Below are positions 22,554 to 32,337 of a stretch of DNA of 57,060 nt, one piece after another. Source of the DNA: Frankia sp. AgB32. GTDB taxonomy: Bacteria > Actinomycetota > Actinomycetes > Frankiales > Frankiaceae. A program made the position numbers and the translations under genes. Position 1 is the first letter of the stretch; each line of letters opens with the position of its first letter. The notes below the pieces were generated by a model that worked only from the letters and a program-made list of their open reading frames with translations, searched no databases and was not told the DNA's origin. The DNA lies in NCBI RefSeq assembly GCF_023243045.1, contig NZ_JALKFX010000021.1, positions 10,512 to 67,571 of the forward strand. The letters run 5' to 3'.

Positions 22554-22704
22554 GGGCGTCCTCCTCGGCGGCGGGCGGCCCGGCGGGCCAGGGCGCCCGG
22601 TTCACGGTCGGAACCGGGCGCGGAGCCGTAGCCGGATGTGCCCGGTACGCATGGGCGCGGCACCGCGCCGTTGACCACGCGGTGCCGCCTCATGTGCTGA
22701 TGAT

Positions 22705-22797
22705 GCTGGACGTTCTCAGAGTGCCGAACGTCCAGCGGAGGAACTGCGTTGCTGGTGCTGGTGCGCGTCGCGTGTCGGCGGGTGCGACACGCGACGC
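22705..22797 (-). terminator. Two strong hairpins between glnK and glnD
   Basis: Reading leftward from glnK, the first hairpin has a perfect 13-bp stem (22765-22777/22785-22797, 7-base loop) and the second an 11-bp stem (22705-22715/22726-22736, 10-base loop). They could terminate or attenuate transcription into glnD, or protect the amtB-glnK mRNA. The 292-bp gap shows no gene. Confidence 0.6.
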
Positions 22798-22845
22798 CGG
22801 CCACCGCGGCGAGGTCACCGGGTGATGACCGCGCCGCCGCGGCGG

Positions 22846-24473
<1,628 letters not shown>

Positions 24474-24577
24474 GTCTCTCCTGTCATCCCCCCGCGCGGT
24501 GCGCGGATGCGCTCACCCGGTCCCCGGCCACGCTGCTCTCGTCCCGGATCCTCGGGTCCGAAGAGTCGGCAAGATCT

Positions 24578-24615
24578 GTTCCGAATCTGTGTCTTAGCTG
24601 TTTCTTACGTGTGAA
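24578..24615 (-). promoter_or_regulatory. GlnR box upstream of amtB
   Basis: On the minus strand: TTCAC-n6-GAAAC-n6-GACAC-n6-GGAAC, four half-sites in the exact spacing of the actinobacterial GlnR consensus (GTnAC-n6-GAAAC twice). It lies 105 bp upstream of the amtB ATG. The glnR gene is in the same window (50335-51078). Confidence 0.85.
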
Positions 24616-24737
24616 ATCGCTAAATTGGGCGCCCCGTGGCCCGTTCCGGCCGTCTCTCGGTGGGTGGTCGGAGACTCTCCGCCTGGTTCGGCGTGCTTCC
24701 GTGACTGTACAACTGCGAATAGTTACGGTCCGGCGGT

Positions 24738-26258
24738 GTGAGCAGCGTCCCTACGGAGGGCTGGCATCACGTCGCCGGCGAACCGCAATCCGAGACCCGC
24801 CACTACGACGCCGACGCCGGGAGCGGCTCCGAAGGACCCGCCAGTGGGGCTGGAACACCGGCCCTGATCCCAGCACCACGGACGCCATTGCCACCGCCCA
24901 ACTCATCGCTCTCGGTGCCACTGTTGTCGCCCTTGTCGGCAACAGCCCCGCAATCCCCGCAATCCCCATCTTCGGCGCCTTCGTCAATGCCGTCGGCCGC
25001 GCCCTTGTTGTCACCGTTCTCGCCGCTGGTGCCGTTGCCGGCGCCGAGGACGCGGTTGCGGCCGGGACGCGCGGACGGCCGCGGCGCCCGGCTGGCCAGG
25101 CCGCTCACGGCGGCCCTGGCGGGGCTGCTGCTGGCCGGGTCCGCGGCCCTCGCCGTGCCGGCCGGCGTCGCGTGGGGGACGCCGTCGTCGACGTCGTCGA
25201 GCCTGGACGCCGTGCGGGCCGAGATCGATCGAACCCGGGCCGCGCTCGACGAGTCCACCCGGCAGACGGCGCGGGCCGCCGAGGACTTCGACGCCGGGCG
25301 AATCCGGCTCGCCGCGGCGCAGCGGGCCGCGGCGGCCGCGGCCGAACGGGTCGGCCGGGCCGATGACGCGGTGCGCGCGGCCGCGGACCGCCACCGCGGG
25401 CTGGCTGTGTCGGCCGAGAGCGCCGGCGGCCTGCGGGACCTGTCCCTGCTGCTGACCGGCGACCCCCGGCGCGTCCTCGACCGGATGGGCGCCGTGGACG
25501 CGCTGGCCCGCCGACAGCGCGTGGCGGACAGCGGGCTACGGCTGGCCCGGCTTGACCTGACGCAGGCGCGGCAGGAGGCGGATGCGGCTCTCGCCGACCA
25601 GAAGAAGATCATCTCCGATCTCGGCGAGCGCAAGCGGTCCATCGAGGCGGCCGCGGATCATCAGCACGATCTGCTGAACCAGTTGAGTGCGCGGTTCGCC
25701 GAGCTGGAGCAGAGGGCCAGAGCGGAGGCCGCGGCCGCGCGTCGGGCCGAACAGGCGGCGCGGGCCGCTGCCGCTGCCGCCGCGGCCCGCGAGGCCGCTG
25801 CCGAACAGGCCCGCTACCAGCAGCAGGCGGGTGCCGCCGCGGCCGCCGGGCGGGATTTCGCCGCGACTCCGGTGGCGGCGGCGCCCGCCGCGCCGGCACT
25901 CGGCAGCGGTGGTGCGTCGACGGCGGTGCGGGAGGCGTACGCGCAACTGGGCAAGCCGTATGTCTGGGGAGCGGAGGGGCCGAACACCTTTGACTGCTCC
26001 GGGCTGACCCAGTGGGTCTGGCAGAAGGCCGGCGTCGCGCTCAGCCACTACACCGGGTCTCAGTGGAACGAGGGGCGCCGGGTGAGCCGGGCGGAGCTGC
26101 TGCCGGGCGATCTGGTCTTCTTCGACGCGGATCTTGGTCACGTCGGCATCTATGTAGGTGCCGGAAAGATGATCCACGCCCCCCGCACCGGCGAGGTGGT
26201 GCGGGTCGAGAACGTGTGGTGGTCGAGCTTCCAGGGCGGGGTGCGACCAGGGGGCTAG
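24738..26258 (+). CDS. NlpC/P60 cell-wall peptidase (RipA-like)
   Basis: A 506-residue predicted exported peptidoglycan hydrolase. A long Ser/Pro-rich head precedes a membrane/signal segment (LTAALAGLLLAGSAALAVPAG near residue 130), then coiled coil (about 160-350, Ala/Glu/Arg heptads), then the NlpC/P60 domain: catalytic Cys in NTFDCSGLTQWVW, His in LGHVGIYVG and a polar third residue in MIHAPRTG. The plan matches RipA/PcsB-type division peptidases regulated by their coiled coil. The start GTG 24738 is uncertain; the extra 130-residue head before the signal is unusual, and an internal start is possible. Confidence 0.85.
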   Translation: MSSVPTEGWHHVAGEPQSETRHYDADAGSGSEGPASGAGTPALIPAPRTPLPPPNSSLSVPLLSPLSATAPQSPQSPSSAPSSMPSAAPLLSPFSPLVPLPAPRTRLRPGRADGRGARLARPLTAALAGLLLAGSAALAVPAGVAWGTPSSTSSSLDAVRAEIDRTRAALDESTRQTARAAEDFDAGRIRLAAAQRAAAAAAERVGRADDAVRAAADRHRGLAVSAESAGGLRDLSLLLTGDPRRVLDRMGAVDALARRQRVADSGLRLARLDLTQARQEADAALADQKKIISDLGERKRSIEAAADHQHDLLNQLSARFAELEQRARAEAAAARRAEQAARAAAAAAAAREAAAEQARYQQQAGAAAAAGRDFAATPVAAAPAAPALGSGGASTAVREAYAQLGKPYVWGAEGPNTFDCSGLTQWVWQKAGVALSHYTGSQWNEGRRVSRAELLPGDLVFFDADLGHVGIYVGAGKMIHAPRTGEVVRVENVWWSSFQGGVRPGG

Positions 26259-26310
26259 GCCGTGGGCGAGGGGCGTCGTCCGAGTCTGGACGACGCCCGG
26301 TGGTGACGGT

Positions 26311-27000
26311 TCAGCGGTCGACGTAGACGAGCGCCGCCGTGCTGCGGCTGATTTCCGCGTCGGTGTCGCCGTTCGGCGTCACGATGCGGATGATGTCCCC
26401 GCGGGAACCCGGCATGACCTGGGCCCCGGGCACGATCGCGGCGTCCTGGAGCCGGCGCATGGCGGTCTCGTCGGTCTGCAGCCGCTCGGAGATCCAGCTC
26501 ACCGTGACCGGCAGGCCGCCGTCCGCGGTCGCGCGGTCGGCGGAGGCCAGCAGACTCACCGGCGCGTTGGTGGGCTGAGCGCTCTCCCGGTTCTGCGCGG
26601 GCGGGATCTCGTTGCCGAACGGGCAGCGTTTCGGATCGCCGAGCAGCACGGTGAGGCGAGCCTCGACCTCGTCGGAGATCACATGCTCCCAGCGGCATGC
26701 CTCGTTGTGCACCAGGGCCCAGTCCAGCCCGATGACCTTGGTGAGCAGGAGCTCCGCAAGCCGATGCTTGCGCATCACCGCGGTCGCGCGCAGCAACCCC
26801 TTCTCGGTGAACTGCACGGTGCGGTCGTCCGCGAGGGACACGAGACCCTCGTTGGCCAGGCGAGCGGTGGACTCGCTGGCGGCCGGCGCGCTGACGTGCA
26901 GCCGCTCCACGAGGCGCGCCCGTAGCGGGGGGATGCCCTCTTCCCTCAGTTCGTACAAGGTCCGGAGGTACATCTCGGTACTGTCGATCAGTCCAGTCAC
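26311..27000 (-). CDS. DtxR/IdeR family metal-dependent regulator
   Basis: A 229-residue regulator starting at GTG 26998-27000 (TGLIDSTEMYLRTLYEL). The N-terminal winged helix (LVERLHVSAPAASESTARLANEGLV) is followed by the dimer and metal domain with all ligands of both sites: His and Glu in HRLAELLL, His in VHNEACRWEHV with Cys, Glu and His. The C-terminal SH3-like domain is present (ADGGLPVTVSW, GAQVMPGSRGD). It resembles IdeR, so iron-dependent repression is likely; manganese (MntR-type) is less likely because the Cys ligand and SH3 domain are present. Confidence 0.9.
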   Translation of the reverse strand: MTGLIDSTEMYLRTLYELREEGIPPLRARLVERLHVSAPAASESTARLANEGLVSLADDRTVQFTEKGLLRATAVMRKHRLAELLLTKVIGLDWALVHNEACRWEHVISDEVEARLTVLLGDPKRCPFGNEIPPAQNRESAQPTNAPVSLLASADRATADGGLPVTVSWISERLQTDETAMRRLQDAAIVPGAQVMPGSRGDIIRIVTPNGDTDAEISRSTAALVYVDR

Positions 27001-27168
27001 CGGTCTCCTTCGTCTGTTCCAGAGTACGCCGCACCCATCGGATGCAAGAGCCATGTGTCCTTTGGCGACCGTGTCGGTTGTCCGCCGACCGGCACGCCGC
27101 CGAGCGCGGCCCGAGGACCGCGCTCACCCGTCCCGGCCCTGTCGGTGCCCCGCACTAGAATCGTCGTC

Positions 27169-27393
27169 ATGAGCACGACCCAGATCGCACCTGAGACGTC
27201 GGACACCAGTACTGATGAGGGCGACGACCACTCCCATTACGCTCGTCGGGAGGAGATCGTCCGGGCTTCCATCGAGGGCGGGCGGGTCACCGCGCTGTGC
27301 GGTTACCGGTTCGAACCCGTTCGGGACCCCTCCCGTTACCCGATCTGCCCCAAGTGCAAGGAACTCGTGGAGATGGCCCAGCAGTTCGGCTGA
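27169..27393 (+). CDS. DUF3039 family protein
   Basis: A 74-residue conserved actinobacterial protein of unknown function. The conserved part reads HYARREEIVRASIEGGRVTALCGYRF, then DPSRYPICPKCKELVE. The Cys of LCGY and the CPKC knuckle probably bind zinc. ATG 27169. A TAGAAT -10-like box lies 6 bp upstream, so the mRNA may be leaderless. Confidence 0.85.
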   Translation: MSTTQIAPETSDTSTDEGDDHSHYARREEIVRASIEGGRVTALCGYRFEPVRDPSRYPICPKCKELVEMAQQFG

Positions 27394-27470
27394 CCAGCCG
27401 GCGGTTGGCCGGGAGCGGCTCCGTCGGTCGTACGATCGGCAGGCGCCTGGTTCCCGCCATGCGCGCACCT

Positions 27471-27543
27471 GCCCCAGTAGCTCAGTGGATAGAGCGACCG
27501 CCTCCTAAGCGGTAGGCCGTAGGTCCGATTCCTACCTGGGGCA
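27471..27543 (+). tRNA. tRNA-Arg (CCU anticodon)
   Basis: A 73-nt cloverleaf. Acceptor GCCCCAG/CTGGGGC, D arm GCTCAGTGGATAGAGC, anticodon stem CCGCC with loop CTCCTAA (anticodon CCU, codon AGG), T arm AGGTCCGATTCCT. CCA is not encoded. Confidence 0.95.
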
Positions 27544-27560
27544 CGTACCCCGCCTGACCA

Positions 27561-27579
27561 GGCAAGCTTCGTGCTTGCC
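27561..27579 (+). terminator. Hairpin downstream of tRNA-Arg
   Basis: A 7-bp stem GGCAAGC/GCTTGCC with a TTCGT loop, 18 bp after the tRNA. Confidence 0.5.
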
Positions 27580-28492
27580 GGCGCGGGCATGGTCGAGGTC
27601 AGTGATGCTGGACGTACTAACTACCTCCCATCGTGGGACCTTGGGGAGGGCGTGCCGGCTGCTGCTGCTGACCGGGCTCGGCTGAATCCCATGGATCTTC
27701 GGCTGGCCGGCTGGAGATCCACGCGATGACGATCGTGGGCGCTACGGCGGATGGTGGCACGCGCAAGATGACGGATGTAACCTTTCGTGGCCTTCGGGTG
27801 GCGGAAGTTACCGCGTGTGGCCGCCGGCATCCAACGCGATGATCTCTCTCCCGGGTCGTCGTGGTCGCCTTGTATGGCGCAAACCGGATGTGGACCGTAC
27901 GGAGGGGCCATGGCGTTCCCCGGGGTGCGGATAAACCGGGTCAAATGGTACGCGCCAGACCGCGATGCTCTGTGAGCGCTCACAGAAACGAGCCGTGGAC
28001 GTCGGGGCGCCGCCCCGGTGGTGAAGTCGCGCGACGCACAGTACGCCGCAGACACAAGGCTGTGACTCGGCGACCCCAACCGCGAGCCCACGACCTCCGA
28101 CGGGATGTTCGAGGCCGTGGTCCGTCGCGGCCAGGCTGTCGGAGTCCCCGACCTGGCCGGGTGCGGCGGGCCGACGCGCCCAGGCTCAGGATCAACGGCT
28201 GGGTGGCCGGATCTGACACCGATGAGGGCGCCCCGAGGTCCTGCCCGGCGTCCTCCACGCGATCAGCGCCTCGGCTCCGTCCGCAGCCGACAATCCGCCC
28301 CACGACGGGCGCGAGCACCACCTGCAAGGCGCGCGCGGGGCGGCCCGTGCCGCATGCCGGCCCGATCGGCCCGCTTGCCGAGCTTCGCCCGCTGCCGGTT
28401 TGCGATGCTGTACAGGTGATTCCGGGGTGGCGTGTGACGCGACGGTTACCGCAGGCCGAGAGGCGGCGCCCGTCGGCGCGGGTGTGCCCGGC
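27580..28492. other. About 900 bp without a convincing gene
   Basis: Open frames exist on both strands but none shows actinobacterial third-position GC bias together with a sensible protein. No RNA or repeat is recognised. It may contain decayed sequence left after tRNA-associated insertion, and the promoter of the 28493 gene near its right end. Confidence 0.4.
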
Positions 28493-29746
28493 ATGAGCAC
28501 CTCCGGCGGTGGCGGCGCCGACGAGCCGGCGAATGCGGCGGTGGGCAAGGCCAATCCCGCATACAGCGTGACGGTTCGGGTGCCGGGCACCGCGCGGGCC
28601 GCCATCGACGCGGTGATCGCCGCCGGTCCGGGTGAGATCACCTGCTACGCGGACGAGCCGGATCCCGCCGGCCGGCGGATCACTCTCGACGCGGACAGCG
28701 GCCCGACGCTGACCTGGCTGGTTCAGGCTCTGCGCCGTCAGCTCGGCACGGATCTGTTGCAGACGGAGGATCCGGTCTTCGCGGTGGCGTCGACCGGCAA
28801 GCTCACCCAGTCGCTGTGCGCGTCGGTCACCACCGGCCACGACCTGGCCCTGCTGGACGCCGATGCCGACCGACGGGTCATCCGGCACCTGGCCCGACAC
28901 CCGACGCACACTGACCTGTTCACCGGGCGGCCGCGGCGGGTCGCCCTGGTCACCGACGCCAGTGCCGTGCTGGACTTCGAGCCCCTCACCGCCGAGGCCG
29001 CGCTGCCCGCGGTGGAGTCGCAGGCGGTGCATCTGCACCGGGCGACCGGGCTGGACGTCATCCCGATGCCCATCGCCGCCCGGGATGCCGGCGAGCTGCG
29101 CCTCGCCATCGCCATGCTGGCGCCCGGCTTCGCCGCCACGGTGCTGGTGCACACCCGGGTCAGCCACGTGGACGCCGTTCGCGCCGCGCCCACCGTGGCC
29201 GGGACCGCGGCGCTGCTGGACACCCTCAACGACGGCCTCGCCGTCGCCGCGACCGCGGCGATCATCAATCATCTCCGCGGGCGGCGGGTGCGACCGGGTG
29301 CGGCCCGCGTGGCCGTGGTGGATCCGGCCCGCGGCGGCGACCTGGCCGGGCTGCTGCTCGCCGCCGGAATCCGTGACCTGACGCTTTACGATCCACTCGC
29401 CTGCGGGATCCAGCCGCTGCACCGGATGGCGGCCGATCTCGACCTGGTGGTGGATCTCATCGGCCTGGCGTCGCCTCCGGCGGGCGCACCGGTGCTGCGC
29501 ATCCGGCCGCAGTCGCCACCGCCGCTGGCGTCGGCGGCCTTCGGACCGCGTCCGCTGCACGCGCTGCCCGGTCTGCTGTGCGCCGCCGTCCGGGCGCACC
29601 GGGTGATCACCGCGCCGGCACGGCTTGCCGCGGTGCGGGCGCTCGTCGAGCTGACTCCGGTCGGCGGGCTGTTGCCGCCGCTGGATCATCCACGGCTGAC
29701 CGCGGCAGTGGATCAGGCGGCGACCCGGGCATTGACGGAGAGCTGA
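28493..29746 (+). CDS. Degenerate malic-enzyme-like protein with N-terminal ACT domain
   Basis: 417 residues from ATG 28493. The N-terminus (YSVTVRVPGTARAAIDAVIAAGPGEITCYADE) is an ACT-type domain. Next comes the malic enzyme layout: VFAVASTGKLT, DLALLDADADRRVIRHLA, VALVTDASAVLDF, LPAVESQAVHLHRATGLDVIPMPI, APGFAATVL. The catalytic parts are gone: AYTPGV is LLDADAD, the HDDQHGTA loop is APTVAGTA, and the NAD-binding glycine motif is VVDPARGGD. It is therefore likely non-catalytic, perhaps a regulator or a binding protein. It sits alone, next to the AHBA genes. The family call rests on memory of the alignment. Confidence 0.65.
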   Translation: MSTSGGGGADEPANAAVGKANPAYSVTVRVPGTARAAIDAVIAAGPGEITCYADEPDPAGRRITLDADSGPTLTWLVQALRRQLGTDLLQTEDPVFAVASTGKLTQSLCASVTTGHDLALLDADADRRVIRHLARHPTHTDLFTGRPRRVALVTDASAVLDFEPLTAEAALPAVESQAVHLHRATGLDVIPMPIAARDAGELRLAIAMLAPGFAATVLVHTRVSHVDAVRAAPTVAGTAALLDTLNDGLAVAATAAIINHLRGRRVRPGAARVAVVDPARGGDLAGLLLAAGIRDLTLYDPLACGIQPLHRMAADLDLVVDLIGLASPPAGAPVLRIRPQSPPPLASAAFGPRPLHALPGLLCAAVRAHRVITAPARLAAVRALVELTPVGGLLPPLDHPRLTAAVDQAATRALTES

Positions 29747-30393
29747 CCCCGGGCCGCGACCATGGGGAACCCTCGGTGGGGAGCCCGTGATGGGGGCCCG
29801 CGGTGCGGACCGATCGGGTGGTGGGCGTCCGCCGCGCCGCGCCCGTTGGAATGTCGTCCGGTGAGCGTGGTCCCGGGCGGGCCCGCGGTATTCCTGCCGG
29901 ATCATGGCTGCCGGTCACCCCGGAAACATCGTCGCGCCGCGGGCACGGCTTTGTGGATGCGCGTCCGGCGGCGGGGCGGGAAGAATTTTCCGTTGGCGTC
30001 CGGAGAATCTACTGGGCCAGGGGCGCCGGGACCTGTTCGCGAAGCTCGACGGAAGAGTGCTGAACCGAGTATCGGTGACTCGTGGGTGTCGCGGCGGCGT
30101 GCGGTCGCCGAACGAACGTCGAACAATTGCGTACGACTTTCGCCGGCGGACCCTCGCGACCCTTCCCACGGTGCCCGGGTGGCGGCTGGGGGAGGTCGGG
30201 AACCTGGCTGGCCGGGCGTGGGCGGGGCGGGGCGGGGCGTTCCCGCGGCGCCAGCCGGCGGCGCGGGTACCCGCCGGCTCCCCCGTGACCCGCTGTCTGC
30301 GGAGCGGTCCGGCGGTGCGGCCGCTCGGCGACTGGCCGATGGTGGGCCGCTGGCCGGTCGGCGGACCCACTCTGCCCGGGTCGGGGGCGGGAG
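29747..30393. other. About 650 bp without a convincing gene
   Basis: GC-rich sequence with short open frames in all phases but no recognisable product. Purine tract GGGCGGGGCGGGGCGGGG near 30220 is low complexity. No terminator or RNA is assigned. Confidence 0.4.
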
Positions 30394-30837
30394 TCAGTCC
30401 GACGACGGCGGGACGAGGCGGCGCAGGGCCTGCGCGGCGAGCTCGTAGCCCAGTGCGCCGAGGCCGACCACGACCCCGCTGGCCAGCGCGGACAGGATCG
30501 ACTCATGCCGGAACGACTCGCGCGCCCAGACGTTCGACAGGTGCACCTCGATCCACGGGTTCGGGTAGTTCGCCAGGGCGTCCCGCAGGCTCCAGCCGTA
30601 CATCATCAGAGCGCCCGGATTGACGATCGCGCCGACCGATTCGTAATTGTCCTGAACGGCGTGGATCAGTTCGCCCTCTGATTCCCGCTGAATTGACACC
30701 AGCTTCCAGCCGCGGTCGGCGATCTGGCTGCCTACTGCTGATTCGATGTCGGCGAGGGTGGCGGTTCCGTATACTTCTGGCTGGCGACGGCCGAGGATTC
30801 CAAGATTCGGGCCGTTCAGAAGAAGAAGCGTGCTCAC
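30394..30837 (-). CDS. rifJ: Type II aminodehydroquinate dehydratase (RifJ-like)
   Basis: A 147-residue type II dehydroquinase. It has the NGPNLGILGRRQPEVYG start with the catalytic Arg and Tyr loop, QRESEGELIHAVQ, NPGALMMYGWSLRDAL, EVHLSNVWARESFRHESIL and GLGALGYELAAQAL. The usual NPGAYTHTS-type segment is replaced by NPGALMMYGW, a feature I associate with the AHBA-pathway enzyme, which dehydrates 5-amino-5-deoxy-dehydroquinate to aminodehydroshikimate. GTG start 30835-30837. It is divergent from the AHBA synthase gene across a 333-bp control region. A primary shikimate role is the alternative, less likely in this context. Confidence 0.85.
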   Translation of the reverse strand: MSTLLLLNGPNLGILGRRQPEVYGTATLADIESAVGSQIADRGWKLVSIQRESEGELIHAVQDNYESVGAIVNPGALMMYGWSLRDALANYPNPWIEVHLSNVWARESFRHESILSALASGVVVGLGALGYELAAQALRRLVPPSSD

Positions 30838-31170
30838 CGGACCTCATTACTGCTATTGACCGGCCTGGCCGGCCGGCGTCTGCCGGAGAATATCGCAGCG
30901 TCCGGAGGGCGCCGGCCGCGCCGGCGGACCCGCCAATGTGACCGGCACGGGTGCCTTCGGTGCCCGATAGTGGGATTATTGGTCCCACGTTGATCGGGGT
31001 GTGGCCTGGGATGGGCGGAGGGCGGACCAGCCGGAGGTGTTCTCGGAGTGCTGAGGTACCGTCCGTCGCGCACCTATCGTGCGGATTCTTCGGGCGACCC
31101 ACGGTAATGAACCACCGACGGCCGGGATCCTAACGCGAATCTATCGTCACGTGAGAAAAGGGTGGGGACC
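30838..31170. promoter_or_regulatory. Divergent control region of the AHBA genes
   Basis: Between rifJ-like (left) and AHBA synthase (right). An inverted repeat GTGGGA-n7-TCCCAC lies at 30970-30988, near the centre, and may bind a pathway regulator. An AAAAGGG ribosome site precedes the rightward ATG at 31171. No regulator gene is adjacent. Confidence 0.45.
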
Positions 31171-32337
31171 ATGAGCGGTGGAGCGCGTCGAGCGCCAGAG
31201 CTGCCGGCCTGGCCGCAGTACTCCGACGAGGAGCGCGACGGCCTGATCCGTGCCCTCGAACAGGGCCAGTGGTGGCGGATGGGCGGCAGCGAGGTCGATA
31301 GTTTCGAGCGCGAGTTCGGTGCTTATCACGGCGCGGACTACACGCTCGCGGTCACCAACGGCACCCACGCGCTGGAGCTGGCCCTCCAGGTTCTCGGGGT
31401 CGGTCCGGGCACGGAGGTCATCGTCCCGGGGTTCACGTTCATCTCGTCCTCCCAGGCGGCGCAGCGGCTGGGCGCCGTGGCCGTGCCGGTGGACGTCGAC
31501 CTGGACACGTACTGCATCGACCCGGCGGCGGTGGCCGCCGCCGTCACCCCCCGCACCAAGGCGATCATGCCGGTGCACATGGCCGGCCAGGTCTCCGACA
31601 TGGACGCGCTGGCCAAGCTCTCGGCGGACACGGGCATCCCGATCCTCCAGGACGCCGCCCACGCGCATGGCGCGCAGTGGCAGGGCCGCCGCGTCGGTGA
31701 GCTCGGCTCCGTGGCGTCGTTCAGCTTCCAGAACGGCAAGCTGATGACGGCCGGCGAGGGTGGCGCCGTGACCTTCCCGGACTCCGAGCTGTTCGAGGCC
31801 GCGTTCCTGCGGCACAGCTGCGGGCGGCCGCGCACCGACCGCCGCTACTTCCACCAGACGTCCGGGTCGAACTTCCGGCTCAACGAGTTCTCCGCATCCG
31901 TCCTGCGGGCCCAGCTCGGCCGGCTGGCCGGCCAGATCGACACCCGCGAGCAGCGGTGGCCGGTGCTCGCCGAGGCGCTCGCCGCCATCCCGGGCGTCGT
32001 CCCGCAGGGGCGGGACGAGCGCTGTGACCGCAACCCCCACTACATGGCGATGTTCCGGCTGCCGGGGATCGGCGAGGAGCGCCGCAACGCGCTTGTCGAC
32101 GCGCTGCTCGAGCGGGGCCTGCCGGCCTTCGCCGCGTTCCGGGCGATCTACCGGTCCAACGGTTTCTGGGAGACCGGGGCCCCCGACGAGACGGTCGACC
32201 AGATCGCGGGCCGCTGCCCGAACACCGAGGCGCTCAGCGCCGAGGGCATCTGGCTGCACCACCGCACCCTGCTGGGCACCGAGGCACAGATGCACGAGGT
32301 CGCGGCGGTCGTGGCCGACGTGCTGGCCGCGCAGTGA
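31171..32337 (+). CDS. rifK: 3-amino-5-hydroxybenzoate (AHBA) synthase
   Basis: A 388-residue PLP enzyme of the DegT/DnrJ/EryC1 fold that aromatises aminodehydroshikimate to AHBA and may also transaminate a UDP-keto sugar. The sequence follows RifK almost throughout: PAWPQYSDEERDGLIRALEQ, GQWWRMGGSEV, AVTNGTHALELALQV, VPGFTFISSSQAAQRLGAV, DAAHAHGAQWQG and SFQNGKLMTAGEGG with the PLP lysine, RHSCGRPR, NPHYMAMFRLPG, GLPAFAAFRAIYR. Those aromatic and FQNGKLMT features separate AHBA synthases from sugar aminotransferases. ATG 31171 is chosen for its ribosome site; a GTG three codons earlier is possible. It overlaps the next gene. Confidence 0.95.
   Translation: MSGGARRAPELPAWPQYSDEERDGLIRALEQGQWWRMGGSEVDSFEREFGAYHGADYTLAVTNGTHALELALQVLGVGPGTEVIVPGFTFISSSQAAQRLGAVAVPVDVDLDTYCIDPAAVAAAVTPRTKAIMPVHMAGQVSDMDALAKLSADTGIPILQDAAHAHGAQWQGRRVGELGSVASFSFQNGKLMTAGEGGAVTFPDSELFEAAFLRHSCGRPRTDRRYFHQTSGSNFRLNEFSASVLRAQLGRLAGQIDTREQRWPVLAEALAAIPGVVPQGRDERCDRNPHYMAMFRLPGIGEERRNALVDALLERGLPAFAAFRAIYRSNGFWETGAPDETVDQIAGRCPNTEALSAEGIWLHHRTLLGTEAQMHEVAAVVADVLAAQ

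Noticed and set aside
20076-22631. 851-codon rightward open frame across glnD
   Set aside because: It is the antisense of glnD. The complementary strand has all GlnD motifs, and high GC leaves long antisense frames open.
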